9,409 bases of DNA, taken from assembly GCA_003456035.1 (NCBI GenBank), contig DMPJ01000027.1, positions 1-9,409 of the forward strand, in the 5' to 3' direction. The translations under genes and the position numbers were made by a program. The notes beneath the pieces are model-generated. The model saw only the letters and a list, made by a program, of their open reading frames with translations. It made no database searches and had not been told where the DNA came from. Every line of letters begins with the position of its first letter. Within the stretch, counting starts at the first letter, position 1. Positions 1 through 7,083 of this stretch are shown here, in pieces. This DNA comes from Planktothrix sp. UBA8402. Lineage in GTDB: Bacteria > Cyanobacteriota > Cyanobacteriia > Cyanobacteriales > Microcoleaceae.

Positions 1-425
1 CGATAGATAAAATCCCAGCCAAAATTACCCATCATCCAACAGGGAATCCCCGCAGCTTCAGCAATTGCCGTAGCCAAGGGAGAAATATCAGCTAAGATTA
101 AATTAACTTTATTTTGTTTAATAAAACTAACTTCCCCAGCAATAATTTCCCGTTGCTGTTGACGAATTTGTTGCCATTGTTCTAGGGTTGCTGCCTTATC
201 CATAGTTAAACTATCAGACTGCACCACCCCGACATCAAAAGATCGGGGACGGACAATAAAATCCCCATCCAAATAAGACTCCAATAACCATCGAGGCGCC
301 GTTGTTACTAGAATTAATAACACATCAGGATAGCGCCGTTGAATTTCATTAGCAACCGCAGAGGTTCTAACAGCATGACCAAATCCATGATTGGTAATCG
401 CTAAATAGACAGTTGGTCTTGACAT
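1..425 (-). CDS. Glycosyltransferase, arabinokinase N-domain-like (partial, C-terminus outside window)
   Basis: The minus strand reads open from an ATG at 425 to the window edge: 141 codons with no stop, so only the N-terminus is present. It begins MSRPTVYLAITNHGFG and continues HAVRT. The glycine/histidine-rich first loop (GFGH), a later VGVVQSDSLTMD stretch, an LADISPLA segment and a terminal NFGWDFIY match the order I remember from the N-terminal glycosyltransferase-like domain of plant L-arabinokinase and related bacterial nucleotide-sugar glycosyltransferases (GT-B fold). That domain would bind donor or acceptor sugar. The substrate cannot be told from this fragment, and whether a GHMP kinase domain follows lies off the window. 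No Shine-Dalgarno is evident; the ATG was chosen because the family's first beta strand starts right after it. It is divergent from the radical SAM gene. Family call fairly sure, function not. Confidence 0.75.
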   Translation of the reverse strand, partial: MSRPTVYLAITNHGFGHAVRTSAVANEIQRRYPDVLLILVTTAPRWLLESYLDGDFIVRPRSFDVGVVQSDSLTMDKAATLEQWQQIRQQQREIIAGEVSFIKQNKVNLILADISPLATAIAEAAGIPCWMMGNFGWDFIY

Positions 426-474
426 TGTATAAAAAGTTTAGTTTAGATTAACAGAAATTTGATTTTGGGATGGC

Positions 475-486
475 GATCAGATGATC
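475..486. promoter_or_regulatory. Inverted repeat in divergent intergenic region
   Basis: Between the divergent glycosyltransferase and radical SAM genes, GATCA and TGATC half-sites face each other across 2 bp. This could be an operator serving either gene, but the arms are short and no regulator is implied. The rest of 426-553 is AT-rich, and I see no convincing -35/-10 pair in it. Confidence 0.25.
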
Positions 487-553
487 ACACTTAGGATAGA
501 TAAAAATTAAGCATAAGTCACCTACAGTTATTAAATTTACAAAATAAAAATTC

Positions 554-2137
554 ATGAAAGTATTGCTGCTCTATCCTCAATTTCCTCAATCTTTCTGGTC
601 TTATGATCGTTTCATGGAAATTGCTGGTCTAAAAGCAGCAATTCCACCGTTAGGCATTATTACAGTTGCAGCACTCTTACCGCAAGACTGGGAGATGAGA
701 TTTCGCGATCGCAATGTCGCCTGTGAAACTAAAGCTGACTGGGAATGGTGCGATCTGGTAATTATTTCGGCCATGCTGGTACAGAAACCAGACTTTCAAG
801 TCTTAATTCAAAAAGCCGCCCGTCTGGGTAAAACCGTAGCCGTGGGTGGCCCCTATCCAACTTCCGTCCCCCAAGACGCACTCGACGTCGGGGCTAATTT
901 CCTAATTCTTGATGAAGGGGAAATGACTATTCCCCTATTCCTAGAAGCTCTGAGTCAAGGCAAAACCAGGGGGATATTTCGCTCCACCGAAAAGCCCGAT
1001 GTGACTCAAAGTCCGATCCCGCGTTTTGACCTGCTTCAGAAGGATAGCTACTTAATGATGGCGATGCAGTTTTCCCGGGGTTGTCCCTTCAACTGCGAAT
1101 TCTGTGACATTATTTCCTTGTATGGTCGCAAACCGCGTACCAAAGAGCCGTCTCAAGCCCTAGCGGAGTTGCAAACCCTCTATGATCTAGGTTGGCGCGG
1201 TTCCCTATTTATTGTCGATGATAACTTTATTGGCAATCAGAAGAACGTTAAATCCTTTCTACGGGAGCTAATTCCCTGGATGCAACAACACAACCATCCC
1301 TTCACCTTTATTACCGAAGCCTCGGTGAATTTAGCCGAAGATGATGAACTTCTGCAACTGATGGGGGAAGCGGGTTTTTATGCGGTTTTCCTGGGTATTG
1401 AAACCCCCGACCAAGATAGCCTCAAATTCACCCGCAAACAGCAAAATACGCGTAGTCCCTTATCCGAAGCCTGTCGGAAAATTAATCAAGCCGGGTTGCT
1501 AATTTATGCCGGGTTTATTTTAGGTTTTGATGGAGAGCAGGCTGGAGCAGGCGATCGGATTCAAACCTTTATCGAAGAAACCAGTATTCCTCAACCCATG
1601 TTGGGTATCCTTCAGGCCCTACCCAATACCGCCCTTTGGGATCGGCTCAAACAAGAAAAACGCTTAATTGCAGGAAGTAGCCATCCCACAGGCGACCAGA
1701 ATACCCTCATGAACTTCATCCCCACTCGCCCCATTGCCGACATCGCCAGGGAGTATGTAGAAGGGTTTTGGACGCTATACGAGCCCGAAAATTATCTCCG
1801 ACGCTGTTTGCAACAATGTCTCAAAATTAACTGCTCCAAAAATAAAAAACAAACTATGCAATTTCCCCTGGGTAAAGGGTTAAGATTAGTTGCCCAAGTC
1901 ATCTGGCATCAGGGGATACGGCGACCATCTATTCGGGGACAGTTTTGGCATCAACTTTGGATCATGATCCGGGAAAAACCCCAACTTCTGAATATGTATC
2001 TGGGGCTATGTGCAGCAGGGGAACATTTTTGGGAATATCGAGCCTTAGCCAAAGAGCGTATTAACCAACAGTTGCATCTTGAGCTATTAGAAACCTATAA
2101 ATTAGAGAGCCTCTCTCCCTTGAGCTTGCAGGTCTAG
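554..2137 (+). CDS. B12-binding domain radical SAM protein, DUF4070 type (hopanoid methylase-like)
   Basis: A 527-residue cytoplasmic protein with the three-part layout of cobalamin-binding radical SAM enzymes. Residues 1-135 form the Rossmann-like B12-binding domain (LLLYPQFP start, IPPLGIITVAALLP at 30-43, VGGPYPTSVP at 97-106, DEGE at 120-123). The radical SAM barrel starts about 165 and carries CxxxCxxC at Cys177, Cys181 and Cys184, which should hold the 4Fe-4S cluster with SAM. VDDNFIGN (221-228) and the FLGIETP strand follow. The last ~140 residues match DUF4070. The classical DxHxxG cobalamin-ligand motif is absent (DRN at 52-54), common in this enzyme class. Length and motifs resemble HpnP, the hopanoid C-2 methylase, but the wider family includes many cyanobacterial paralogs of unknown substrate, and no hopanoid gene is adjacent. 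ATG 554 opens right at the first beta strand; no clear Shine-Dalgarno. It appears monocistronic, with a terminator downstream. Confidence 0.85.
   Translation: MKVLLLYPQFPQSFWSYDRFMEIAGLKAAIPPLGIITVAALLPQDWEMRFRDRNVACETKADWEWCDLVIISAMLVQKPDFQVLIQKAARLGKTVAVGGPYPTSVPQDALDVGANFLILDEGEMTIPLFLEALSQGKTRGIFRSTEKPDVTQSPIPRFDLLQKDSYLMMAMQFSRGCPFNCEFCDIISLYGRKPRTKEPSQALAELQTLYDLGWRGSLFIVDDNFIGNQKNVKSFLRELIPWMQQHNHPFTFITEASVNLAEDDELLQLMGEAGFYAVFLGIETPDQDSLKFTRKQQNTRSPLSEACRKINQAGLLIYAGFILGFDGEQAGAGDRIQTFIEETSIPQPMLGILQALPNTALWDRLKQEKRLIAGSSHPTGDQNTLMNFIPTRPIADIAREYVEGFWTLYEPENYLRRCLQQCLKINCSKNKKQTMQFPLGKGLRLVAQVIWHQGIRRPSIRGQFWHQLWIMIREKPQLLNMYLGLCAAGEHFWEYRALAKERINQQLHLELLETYKLESLSPLSLQV
705..712. repeat. 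HIP1 octamer GCGATCGC
   Basis: A perfect copy of the highly iterated palindrome of many cyanobacterial genomes, inside the radical SAM coding region. It is the only perfect copy I found here, so it supports cyanobacterial origin only modestly. Confidence 0.6.
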
Positions 2138-2147
2138 GAAAACGTTT

Positions 2148-2169
2148 TTTGGAGTATATATACTCCAAA
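2148..2169. repeat. 22-bp perfect palindrome downstream of radical SAM gene
   Basis: TTTGGAGTATA followed directly by its reverse complement TATACTCCAAA, with no spacer, starts 10 bp after the radical SAM stop codon. A run of T lies on its left side. Having no loop, it would need to open its central TATA to fold as an RNA hairpin, so a dimeric-protein site or an mRNA 3'-end structure are both possible. The true terminator seems to be the next hairpin. Confidence 0.6.
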
Positions 2170-2191
2170 GCAACAAGTTAAGTTAGCACGG

Positions 2192-2220
2192 AAAGCCCTA
2201 AGTTGTAGTTGGGCTTTTTA
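2192..2220 (+). terminator. Rho-independent terminator after radical SAM gene
   Basis: A 7-bp stem, AAAGCCC (2192-2198) with GGGCTTT (2211-2217), is followed by further T residues (ending about 2219) and then ATTGTTG. The loop is 12 nt. It is well placed to end the radical SAM transcript and insulate the adenylate cyclase gene. Confidence 0.7.
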
Positions 2221-2344
2221 TTGTTGTGGGATTGAATATACTATTAATTCAGGAAAGGCGCCGAATCATTGAGTAAAGAGGGTGCAGACGCTCTATGGTT
2301 AAGTATTGAGGGGACATTAAAAACTTCGGTTGTGGCAAGTGATC

Positions 2345-2349
2345 AAGGG
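2345..2349 (+). promoter_or_regulatory. Ribosome binding site deciding the cyclase start
   Basis: AAGGG sits 7 nt before ATG 2357, while the upstream in-frame TTG at 2330 has no comparable site. This is the main reason for the shorter 859-residue protein. Confidence 0.55.
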
Positions 2350-2356
2350 CAATACA

Positions 2357-4936
2357 ATGAAATTCTGGACAAAAGGCCTGATGTCCAGGCTTGTGATCTA
2401 TTTTTTACTGCTATCTATGGTAACTATCCTTGGCGTGGCGGCGGTTGCATTTCAAAGTGCTAAAACCGACCTACAACAACTGGTATTTGACCAATTGGAA
2501 GTCACGGCTACCATGAAAGAAAGATCCTTAAATTTATGGGTGGAAAACCAAAAAAATGCGACTTTTTCCCTGGCGCAATTACCAGATATTAAAACAGCCG
2601 CTAAAATTCTAGTGACTGATGATCCAAGTTCCCAAACATGGCAGGATTCTTATACTAAAATCAGGCAATATATGGCTTCGGTATTAGCCACAAAACCGGA
2701 CTTTCAGGAAGTTCAGATATTGAGAGCAAACGGGGGGCAAATTGTTTTTTCTACTCATCCCCAGTCGGAAGGTCAATATCGGGATCAGGAAAAATATTTT
2801 AAAGCCGGGATTTACAAGACTTTTGTTCAAAATCTGTATATTTCATCGCTGACAAATAAACCAAGTTTAACGATTTCAACACCGATTAAGGGGATTAATA
2901 ATGATGTATTTGGGGTGTTGGTAGTTGATCTAAATATGAAAATAATTGAAGAAATTATTTTTGATAAAATAGGTTTAGGAAAAACCGGAGAAACCTATTT
3001 ATTTAATCGGTCTAAGATATTTTTTACCCCCCAACATTTTGGTCAAGATGACGTTCCAGAAAAAGTTAAGAATTCAGGAATTAAAGACGCTTTAGCAGGA
3101 AAAAATAGCCATAAAATCTATGTAAACCATGCCGGGATTCCCGTGATTGCAGCTTATCGTTGGTTGGAGCAACAGGAATTAGGATTATTAGTAGAAATGC
3201 ACCAATCAGAAGCTAATCAACCCGCAAAAAAATTGGCTTGGATTATTTTATGGGTGGGATTAACTTCGGCTGTTATTTTAGCAATTGGAGTTTATATTCT
3301 AGCTCTAAAAATTACTCGCCCCATTCGGGATATTACTAAAATGGCAACTCAAGTATCCGATGGAGATTTAACTTTAGTTGCTCCTGTGGTTAGCGATGAT
3401 GAAGTCGGACAATTAGCGATTTCATTTAACCAAATGACCCGACAATTACGCCGTCTATATGTGGGTTTAGAAGAAAAAATTTTTCTACTTCAGCAAAAAG
3501 AAATTGAATTAAAAGATAGTTTAAATCAACTCAAAGCCGAAAAGAAAATTAGTGAAGTCCAGAAAAATCAATTAACTCAAGCTTATCAAGAAATTAGTCT
3601 ACTCAACGAAAGGCTAAAAACTGAAAATTTGGATTTAATGTCAGCATTACAAACTCGAAATCGACGACTATATCAATTTTTAGAAGCAATTCCTTTGGGT
3701 GTTGTTGTTGTGGATGCGATCGGAAAATTATATTATAGTAATAAAGTGGCTCAAGATTTATTAGGAGTCGAAGTTTTATTTTCTAATCCCCCGTTGCAAT
3801 TGAATGTTTCTTCTAATTTATCATCAGAAACAAAAACACCTTATGATTTAGATGATTTACCTATTTTTAAAGCCTTGCGTGAGGGAGTAGGCTGCATTGA
3901 TACATTGGAATTTCAACACTTAGATCAGACAATTCCCTTGCAAATTTGGGGAACTCCAATTTATGATGAATTTGGACAAATTGTTTATGCCATTGGCGTG
4001 TTTCAAAATATTACCGAACGCCGACGGGCGGAAGAAGAACGTCAACAGTTTATAGAGGAGATGTTTGAGATTAATTGTAATTTAGAATTGGCTTTAGATC
4101 AAGAGGAACAATTGACAGATGCGGCGGGACGATTTGTTCCTAATCAATTTTTATCGTTTCTAGGATATGAAAGTTTAGTTGATGTTAAATCGGGGGATGC
4201 GGTACAGAAAAAAATGTCTATTTTATTCTCAGATATTCGCAATTTTACCCAAATGTCAGAACTGATGACTCCTCAAGATAACTTTAAATTTATTAATGCT
4301 TATTTATCTCGCATGGAACCTGCCATTACTGAAAATCGAGGGTTTATTGATAAGTATATCGGCGATGCAATTATGGCTCTATTTGGAGGTAGTGCTGATG
4401 ATGCTGTTAACGCTGGAATTTCTATGTTACAAAGGTTAGCAGAATATAACCTAACCCGTCAACGTCCGGGTCGTCCTCCGATTAAAATTGGAATCGGAAT
4501 TAATACTGGGGATTTGATGTTGGGAATTGTCGGCGGGCAACATAAAATGGATAGTACCGTGATTAGTGATGCTGTCAATTTAGGATCTCGATTGGAGGAA
4601 TTAAGTAAACATTATGGCATTCCTTTATTAATTAGTGAACATACATTTTTAGGTCTTGAAGATCCTAATATTTATTCATTTCGAGTTATTGATAAAGTTA
4701 GGGTTAAAGGGAAATCAGAAATGGTATCGGTTTTTGAAGTTTTTGATGCAGATCCTCCCTTAATTTATCGAAAAAAATTACAAACCAAAACCTTATTTGA
4801 GCAAGGCTTAACATTATATCATCTGAAAGCATTTCCCGAATCTGCTCAATGTTTTCAAGCCTGTCTACAAGAAAATTCATCGGATCAAGTGGTTCAAATT
4901 TACTTACAGCGTGTGATTGAATCTTTATCAAAGTAG
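2357..4936 (+). CDS. Membrane Cache-HAMP-PAS adenylate cyclase (class III)
   Basis: An 859-residue inner-membrane receptor cyclase that should make cAMP from ATP in response to a periplasmic ligand. Order: TM1 (about 12-32), periplasmic double Cache domain (about 35-285), TM2 (294-318), HAMP (319-372, starting ITRPIRDI), coiled coil, PAS (about 436-556, ending in FQNITERRRAEEE), class III cyclase domain (about 590-785) and a ~60-residue helical tail resembling one TPR repeat. The catalytic set looks complete: metal aspartates Asp626 (FSDIRNFT) and Asp670 (IGDAIMALFG), adenine-selecting Lys666 and Thr734, transition-state Asn741 and Arg745. Lys/Thr at the base-selecting positions matches cyanobacterial CyaC-type adenylate rather than guanylate cyclases. 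ATG 2357 is chosen because AAGGG lies 7 nt upstream and TM1 follows with a short basic leader; a TTG at 2330 would add nine residues. An AT-rich hairpin separates it from the next operon. Confidence 0.9.
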   Translation: MKFWTKGLMSRLVIYFLLLSMVTILGVAAVAFQSAKTDLQQLVFDQLEVTATMKERSLNLWVENQKNATFSLAQLPDIKTAAKILVTDDPSSQTWQDSYTKIRQYMASVLATKPDFQEVQILRANGGQIVFSTHPQSEGQYRDQEKYFKAGIYKTFVQNLYISSLTNKPSLTISTPIKGINNDVFGVLVVDLNMKIIEEIIFDKIGLGKTGETYLFNRSKIFFTPQHFGQDDVPEKVKNSGIKDALAGKNSHKIYVNHAGIPVIAAYRWLEQQELGLLVEMHQSEANQPAKKLAWIILWVGLTSAVILAIGVYILALKITRPIRDITKMATQVSDGDLTLVAPVVSDDEVGQLAISFNQMTRQLRRLYVGLEEKIFLLQQKEIELKDSLNQLKAEKKISEVQKNQLTQAYQEISLLNERLKTENLDLMSALQTRNRRLYQFLEAIPLGVVVVDAIGKLYYSNKVAQDLLGVEVLFSNPPLQLNVSSNLSSETKTPYDLDDLPIFKALREGVGCIDTLEFQHLDQTIPLQIWGTPIYDEFGQIVYAIGVFQNITERRRAEEERQQFIEEMFEINCNLELALDQEEQLTDAAGRFVPNQFLSFLGYESLVDVKSGDAVQKKMSILFSDIRNFTQMSELMTPQDNFKFINAYLSRMEPAITENRGFIDKYIGDAIMALFGGSADDAVNAGISMLQRLAEYNLTRQRPGRPPIKIGIGINTGDLMLGIVGGQHKMDSTVISDAVNLGSRLEELSKHYGIPLLISEHTFLGLEDPNIYSFRVIDKVRVKGKSEMVSVFEVFDADPPLIYRKKLQTKTLFEQGLTLYHLKAFPESAQCFQACLQENSSDQVVQIYLQRVIESLSK

Positions 4937-4941
4937 CCAAG

Positions 4942-4970
4942 AAAATTTGATCACAAATTTTATTTTTATT
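4942..4970 (+). terminator. AT-rich hairpin with T-rich tail after adenylate cyclase
   Basis: AAAATTTG (4942-4949) pairs perfectly with CAAATTTT (4954-4961) across an ATCA loop, followed by ATTTTTATT. The stem has a single G-C pair, so it would be a weak Rho-independent terminator. It lies 6 nt after the cyclase stop codon. Confidence 0.5.
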
Positions 4971-4993
4971 AATAAATATATTGGAGCATGATA

Positions 4994-5002
4994 TGATATA
5001 AT
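4994..5002 (+). promoter_or_regulatory. Extended -10 promoter for the kinase/STAS/GGDEF operon
   Basis: TGATATAAT is a perfect extended -10 element (TGn plus TATAAT). There is no good -35 hexamer 16-18 bp upstream, which extended -10 promoters tolerate. Transcription would start near 5009, giving a leader of about 85 nt. With the hairpin just upstream, it suggests an operon separate from the adenylate cyclase gene. Confidence 0.5.
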
Positions 5003-5049
5003 TAACTGCCAGAGTTTTGGGGATGAAAGCAGTGATCTATTCCATTCCT

Positions 5050-5070
5050 CCCCTAGCCTCTAGTCCCTAG
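5050..5070. repeat. Degenerate tandem heptanucleotide repeat, three units
   Basis: CCCCTAG, CCTCTAG and TCCCTAG follow each other without gaps, each ending in CTAG. Short tandem heptamers of this C-rich kind are known in intergenic DNA of filamentous cyanobacteria. This copy lies in the predicted leader of the kinase gene, 23 nt before its start codon. Confidence 0.55.
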
Positions 5071-5093
5071 CTATATCGTCACTCAAAGGATTT

Positions 5094-5669
5094 ATGACCC
5101 AAATTTTTGGCAACTTTATTGAAATTCCACCCGCCAGTAATGAATTTCTCGTTATTGCCTTCTCTCCGAGTTCCATACCCATCAAAAACCGTTGGCGGAA
5201 TAATGGATTGTCTGCTAATTTTATGGCTGATTATGTAACAACATTTTTTCCAAATAATGAAGATGATTTAAATAGTTTAAATCGACAAAATGAAATCAAA
5301 AGTGCCGTTAGCTTTATCGGCAATGAATTATTAGAAAATGCTATGAAGTTTAGTGATTATGCCCTGAATAAACCGATCACTATTCAACTCTATTTGAAAA
5401 GTGATAGATTAATATTTGTTGTGATCAATACTATTACCCATCAAGTTCTTGAACCTTTTCAACTATTTATTGAAAAACTGATCAATTGTGATCCCCAGGA
5501 ATTGTATGTTGAGCAAATAGAAAAAAGTTTAGAAAATGAAAGTAGTTCCGGTTTAGGCTATTTAACCATGATCAATGATTACCTAGCCCAATTAGGCTGG
5601 AGATTTGAAACAATTCAAACAGAACCTAAAATTGTGACAGTCACAACAATGGTTCAACTTGTCATTTAA
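5094..5669 (+). CDS. GHKL-type ATP-binding kinase, SiaB/anti-sigma-like (DUF6272-like)
   Basis: A 191-residue soluble protein, first of four co-directional genes. An N-box-like NELLENAMKFSD begins at Asn77 and a G-box-like SSGLGYLTMINDY has GLG at 153-155, as in GHKL/HATPase_c serine kinases of the anti-sigma type. The glycine-rich DxGxG box is not visible; the equivalent strand reads FVVINTITH. That divergence is what I remember of the SiaB-like DUF6272 group and of the cyanobacterial protein next to a STAS-like partner (the Synechocystis slr1658-slr1659 pair is my recollection, unchecked). The likely role is phosphorylating the STAS-like protein encoded 45 bp downstream, with or without sequestering a further partner. 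AAAGGA ends 3 nt before ATG 5094, a close but usable ribosome site. Alternative: a true anti-sigma factor; no sigma gene is nearby. Confidence 0.7.
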   Translation: MTQIFGNFIEIPPASNEFLVIAFSPSSIPIKNRWRNNGLSANFMADYVTTFFPNNEDDLNSLNRQNEIKSAVSFIGNELLENAMKFSDYALNKPITIQLYLKSDRLIFVVINTITHQVLEPFQLFIEKLINCDPQELYVEQIEKSLENESSSGLGYLTMINDYLAQLGWRFETIQTEPKIVTVTTMVQLVI

Positions 5670-5714
5670 CATTTAAAATTCATTCCCCAAAAGCAAAACA
5701 TCAGGATTATAACA

Positions 5715-6068
5715 ATGGTAACCAAACAAATTAAAGCAGAAGATTATGAAGTTATCTATGATAGTGACACTACTACAATCACCTTATCAGGCTCCTTACG
5801 TTTGAGTGGACTTGAAGACACAAACCCGGTGATTAAATTACTCAATGAAGTTTTGGCAGAAGACCCATCACTGATTACAATTAATCTCCAACAGTTAGAA
5901 TTTTTGAATAGTTCTGGGATTAATATGCTCTCTAAATTTGTGATCAAAGTTCGCCAGAAAAAAGAGACTAGCTTAATGATTTTAGCCTCTAACAAAATTC
6001 CCTGGCAAGGGAAATCACTAAAAAATTTACAAAAACTAATGCCATCTTTAGAACTAAAGATTGAATAG
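5715..6068 (+). CDS. STAS-like switch protein (anti-sigma antagonist / SiaC-like)
   Basis: A 117-residue soluble protein with the STAS/SpoIIAA pattern: an early beta strand (TTITLSGSLRL), a helix, then ITINLQQLEFLNSSGINMLS. The NSSG motif (65-68) lines up with DSSG of SpoIIAA, so Ser66 corresponds to the phosphorylated Ser58 of that protein. The C-terminal stretch IPWQGKSLKNLQKLMP is not typical of canonical SpoIIAA and looks like a lineage-specific feature. It should be the substrate of the kinase encoded just upstream; in Sia-type systems the unphosphorylated switch protein binds and activates a diguanylate cyclase, and two such genes follow. AGGA lies 8 nt before ATG 5715. The fold call is strong, the partner inferred from gene order. 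A role as antagonist of an anti-sigma factor is the main alternative. Confidence 0.8.
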   Translation: MVTKQIKAEDYEVIYDSDTTTITLSGSLRLSGLEDTNPVIKLLNEVLAEDPSLITINLQQLEFLNSSGINMLSKFVIKVRQKKETSLMILASNKIPWQGKSLKNLQKLMPSLELKIE

Positions 6069-6143
6069 TTAATTTTATCCCAATTTATGCTTCAATTTCA
6101 AAACTAAATTTTAATATTTATAGACTATGGAGCAAGTTTGAAA

Positions 6144-6992
6144 ATGCAGCAAAAAACCCCATTATCAAATTCCGAGTTATTATTAGAAACAGAAAAACTC
6201 CGCCAAAACTTAGAACTGCTGAAACGGGAAAAGTTTGATTTAGAAATTTTACTTGAAACCACAACCGTTCATGCAGATTTAGTTGAAGCTCAATTACACG
6301 AATCCAACCTACAACTTCAATTAGAAGTCCGAGAGAGAAAGGCTGCTGAAGCTAAATTAAAAGCATCGGAAAATAAACTTAAAGCCTTACTAAAAACCGT
6401 AACTAAAGCTAATTATGATCTGAAAATAATCTTAGAAACTACAACAGTTCATGGAGATTTTATCGAAGAATATACCCACAATCTTAGCATTCGAGACCCT
6501 TTGACGGGTTTATTTAATCGACGTTATCAAGAAAAATTCTTAGAACGTCATCTTAAATACGCACAGGAACATCAGCAAAACTTAAGTATTATTATGGGTG
6601 ATATTGATTATTTTAAAAGTTTTAATGACCAATGGGGACATCAAGCCGGGGATATAATCTTAGTAGAAATTGGCAAATTTTTGATTCACAATGTTCGTCA
6701 ATCGGATATTACTTGTCGTTATGGAGGTGAGGAGCTAATGTTAATTTTACCAGGGACTTCCTTAGAAGAAGCTAAAAATTTAGCCGAGCAACTGCGTTTA
6801 GGAATTCAACAATTGAGCCAGGACAAACCGGATCAATTTTTACAAAAAGTTACTATTTCTTTAGGGGTTGCGAGTTTTCCTGAACATGGATTATCGAGTC
6901 TCGAAATTACTCAATCAGCCGATGCTGCTTTATATCGAGCTAAGGCTAAAGGACGAAACTGTGTAATTACCGCCAGTGAACTTTTGCTTTAG
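6144..6992 (+). CDS. Diguanylate cyclase with repeated coiled-coil stalk (GGDEF 1)
   Basis: A 282-residue cytoplasmic protein that should make c-di-GMP from two GTP. Residues 1-112 are mostly charged coiled coil holding two copies of a motif, LEILLETTTVHADLVE (about 33-48) and LKIILETTTVHGDFIE (93-108), 60 residues apart. The GGDEF domain starts at DPLTGLFNRR (118-127), has metal/substrate residues Asp153, Asn161 and Asp162, an active GGEEL signature (194-198) and an intact inhibitory I-site RQSD (185-188) five residues before it. Both synthesis and product inhibition are therefore expected. There is no transmembrane or sensory domain, so input probably comes through the stalk, perhaps by binding the STAS-like protein encoded upstream. 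ATG 6144 is preferred; a TTG at 6138 would add two residues and sits nearer the GGAG at 6129-6132. Confidence 0.9.
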   Translation: MQQKTPLSNSELLLETEKLRQNLELLKREKFDLEILLETTTVHADLVEAQLHESNLQLQLEVRERKAAEAKLKASENKLKALLKTVTKANYDLKIILETTTVHGDFIEEYTHNLSIRDPLTGLFNRRYQEKFLERHLKYAQEHQQNLSIIMGDIDYFKSFNDQWGHQAGDIILVEIGKFLIHNVRQSDITCRYGGEELMLILPGTSLEEAKNLAEQLRLGIQQLSQDKPDQFLQKVTISLGVASFPEHGLSSLEITQSADAALYRAKAKGRNCVITASELLL

Positions 6993-7041
6993 GAGATTTT
7001 TTTCAACAAAATGAATTTTTGAATTAATATTAAATCAATAA

Positions 7042-7050
7042 TGTTATAAA
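7042..7050 (+). promoter_or_regulatory. Possible internal extended -10 promoter before second GGDEF gene
   Basis: TGTTATAAA gives TGn plus a TATAAA -10 box in the 91-bp gap between the two GGDEF genes. A TTGAAT lies upstream at 7019-7024, but its 20-bp spacer is too long for a normal -35. It could give the second cyclase some independent expression. Weak evidence in AT-rich DNA. Confidence 0.3.
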
Positions 7051-7083
7051 TCTGATCTCATCCTTTAAGGTAAGTATAAGTTA

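Noticed and set aside
426..553. Cobalamin riboswitch before the B12-binding radical SAM gene
   Set aside because: The gap is only 128 bp, very AT-rich, and shows no B12-box or multi-stem structure that I can recognise.
2330..2356. TTG at 2330 as start of the adenylate cyclase
   Set aside because: ATG 2357 has AAGGG at good spacing and gives a normal short basic leader before TM1; the TTG has neither advantage.
2269..2463. Open frame of 64 codons overlapping the start of the adenylate cyclase
   Set aside because: It has a non-ATG start, no ribosome site, no recognisable family, and runs out of frame across the well-supported first transmembrane segment of the cyclase.
4704..4940. Minus-strand open frame within the cyclase 3' end
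   Set aside because: It is antisense to the conserved end of the cyclase domain, and its translation resembles no family.
4946..4958. TTTGATCACAAAT as a cAMP receptor protein site
   Set aside because: The TGTGA-N6-TCACA spacing is absent; the sequence is better explained as the loop and arms of the downstream hairpin.
5756..5995. Minus-strand open frame inside the STAS-like gene
   Set aside because: It is fully antisense to a clear STAS-like protein and shows no family resemblance.
6127..6141. Four-codon ATG-to-TGA frame just before the first GGDEF gene
   Set aside because: Its ATG overlaps the GGAG ribosome site; too short to support as an upstream peptide, most likely chance.
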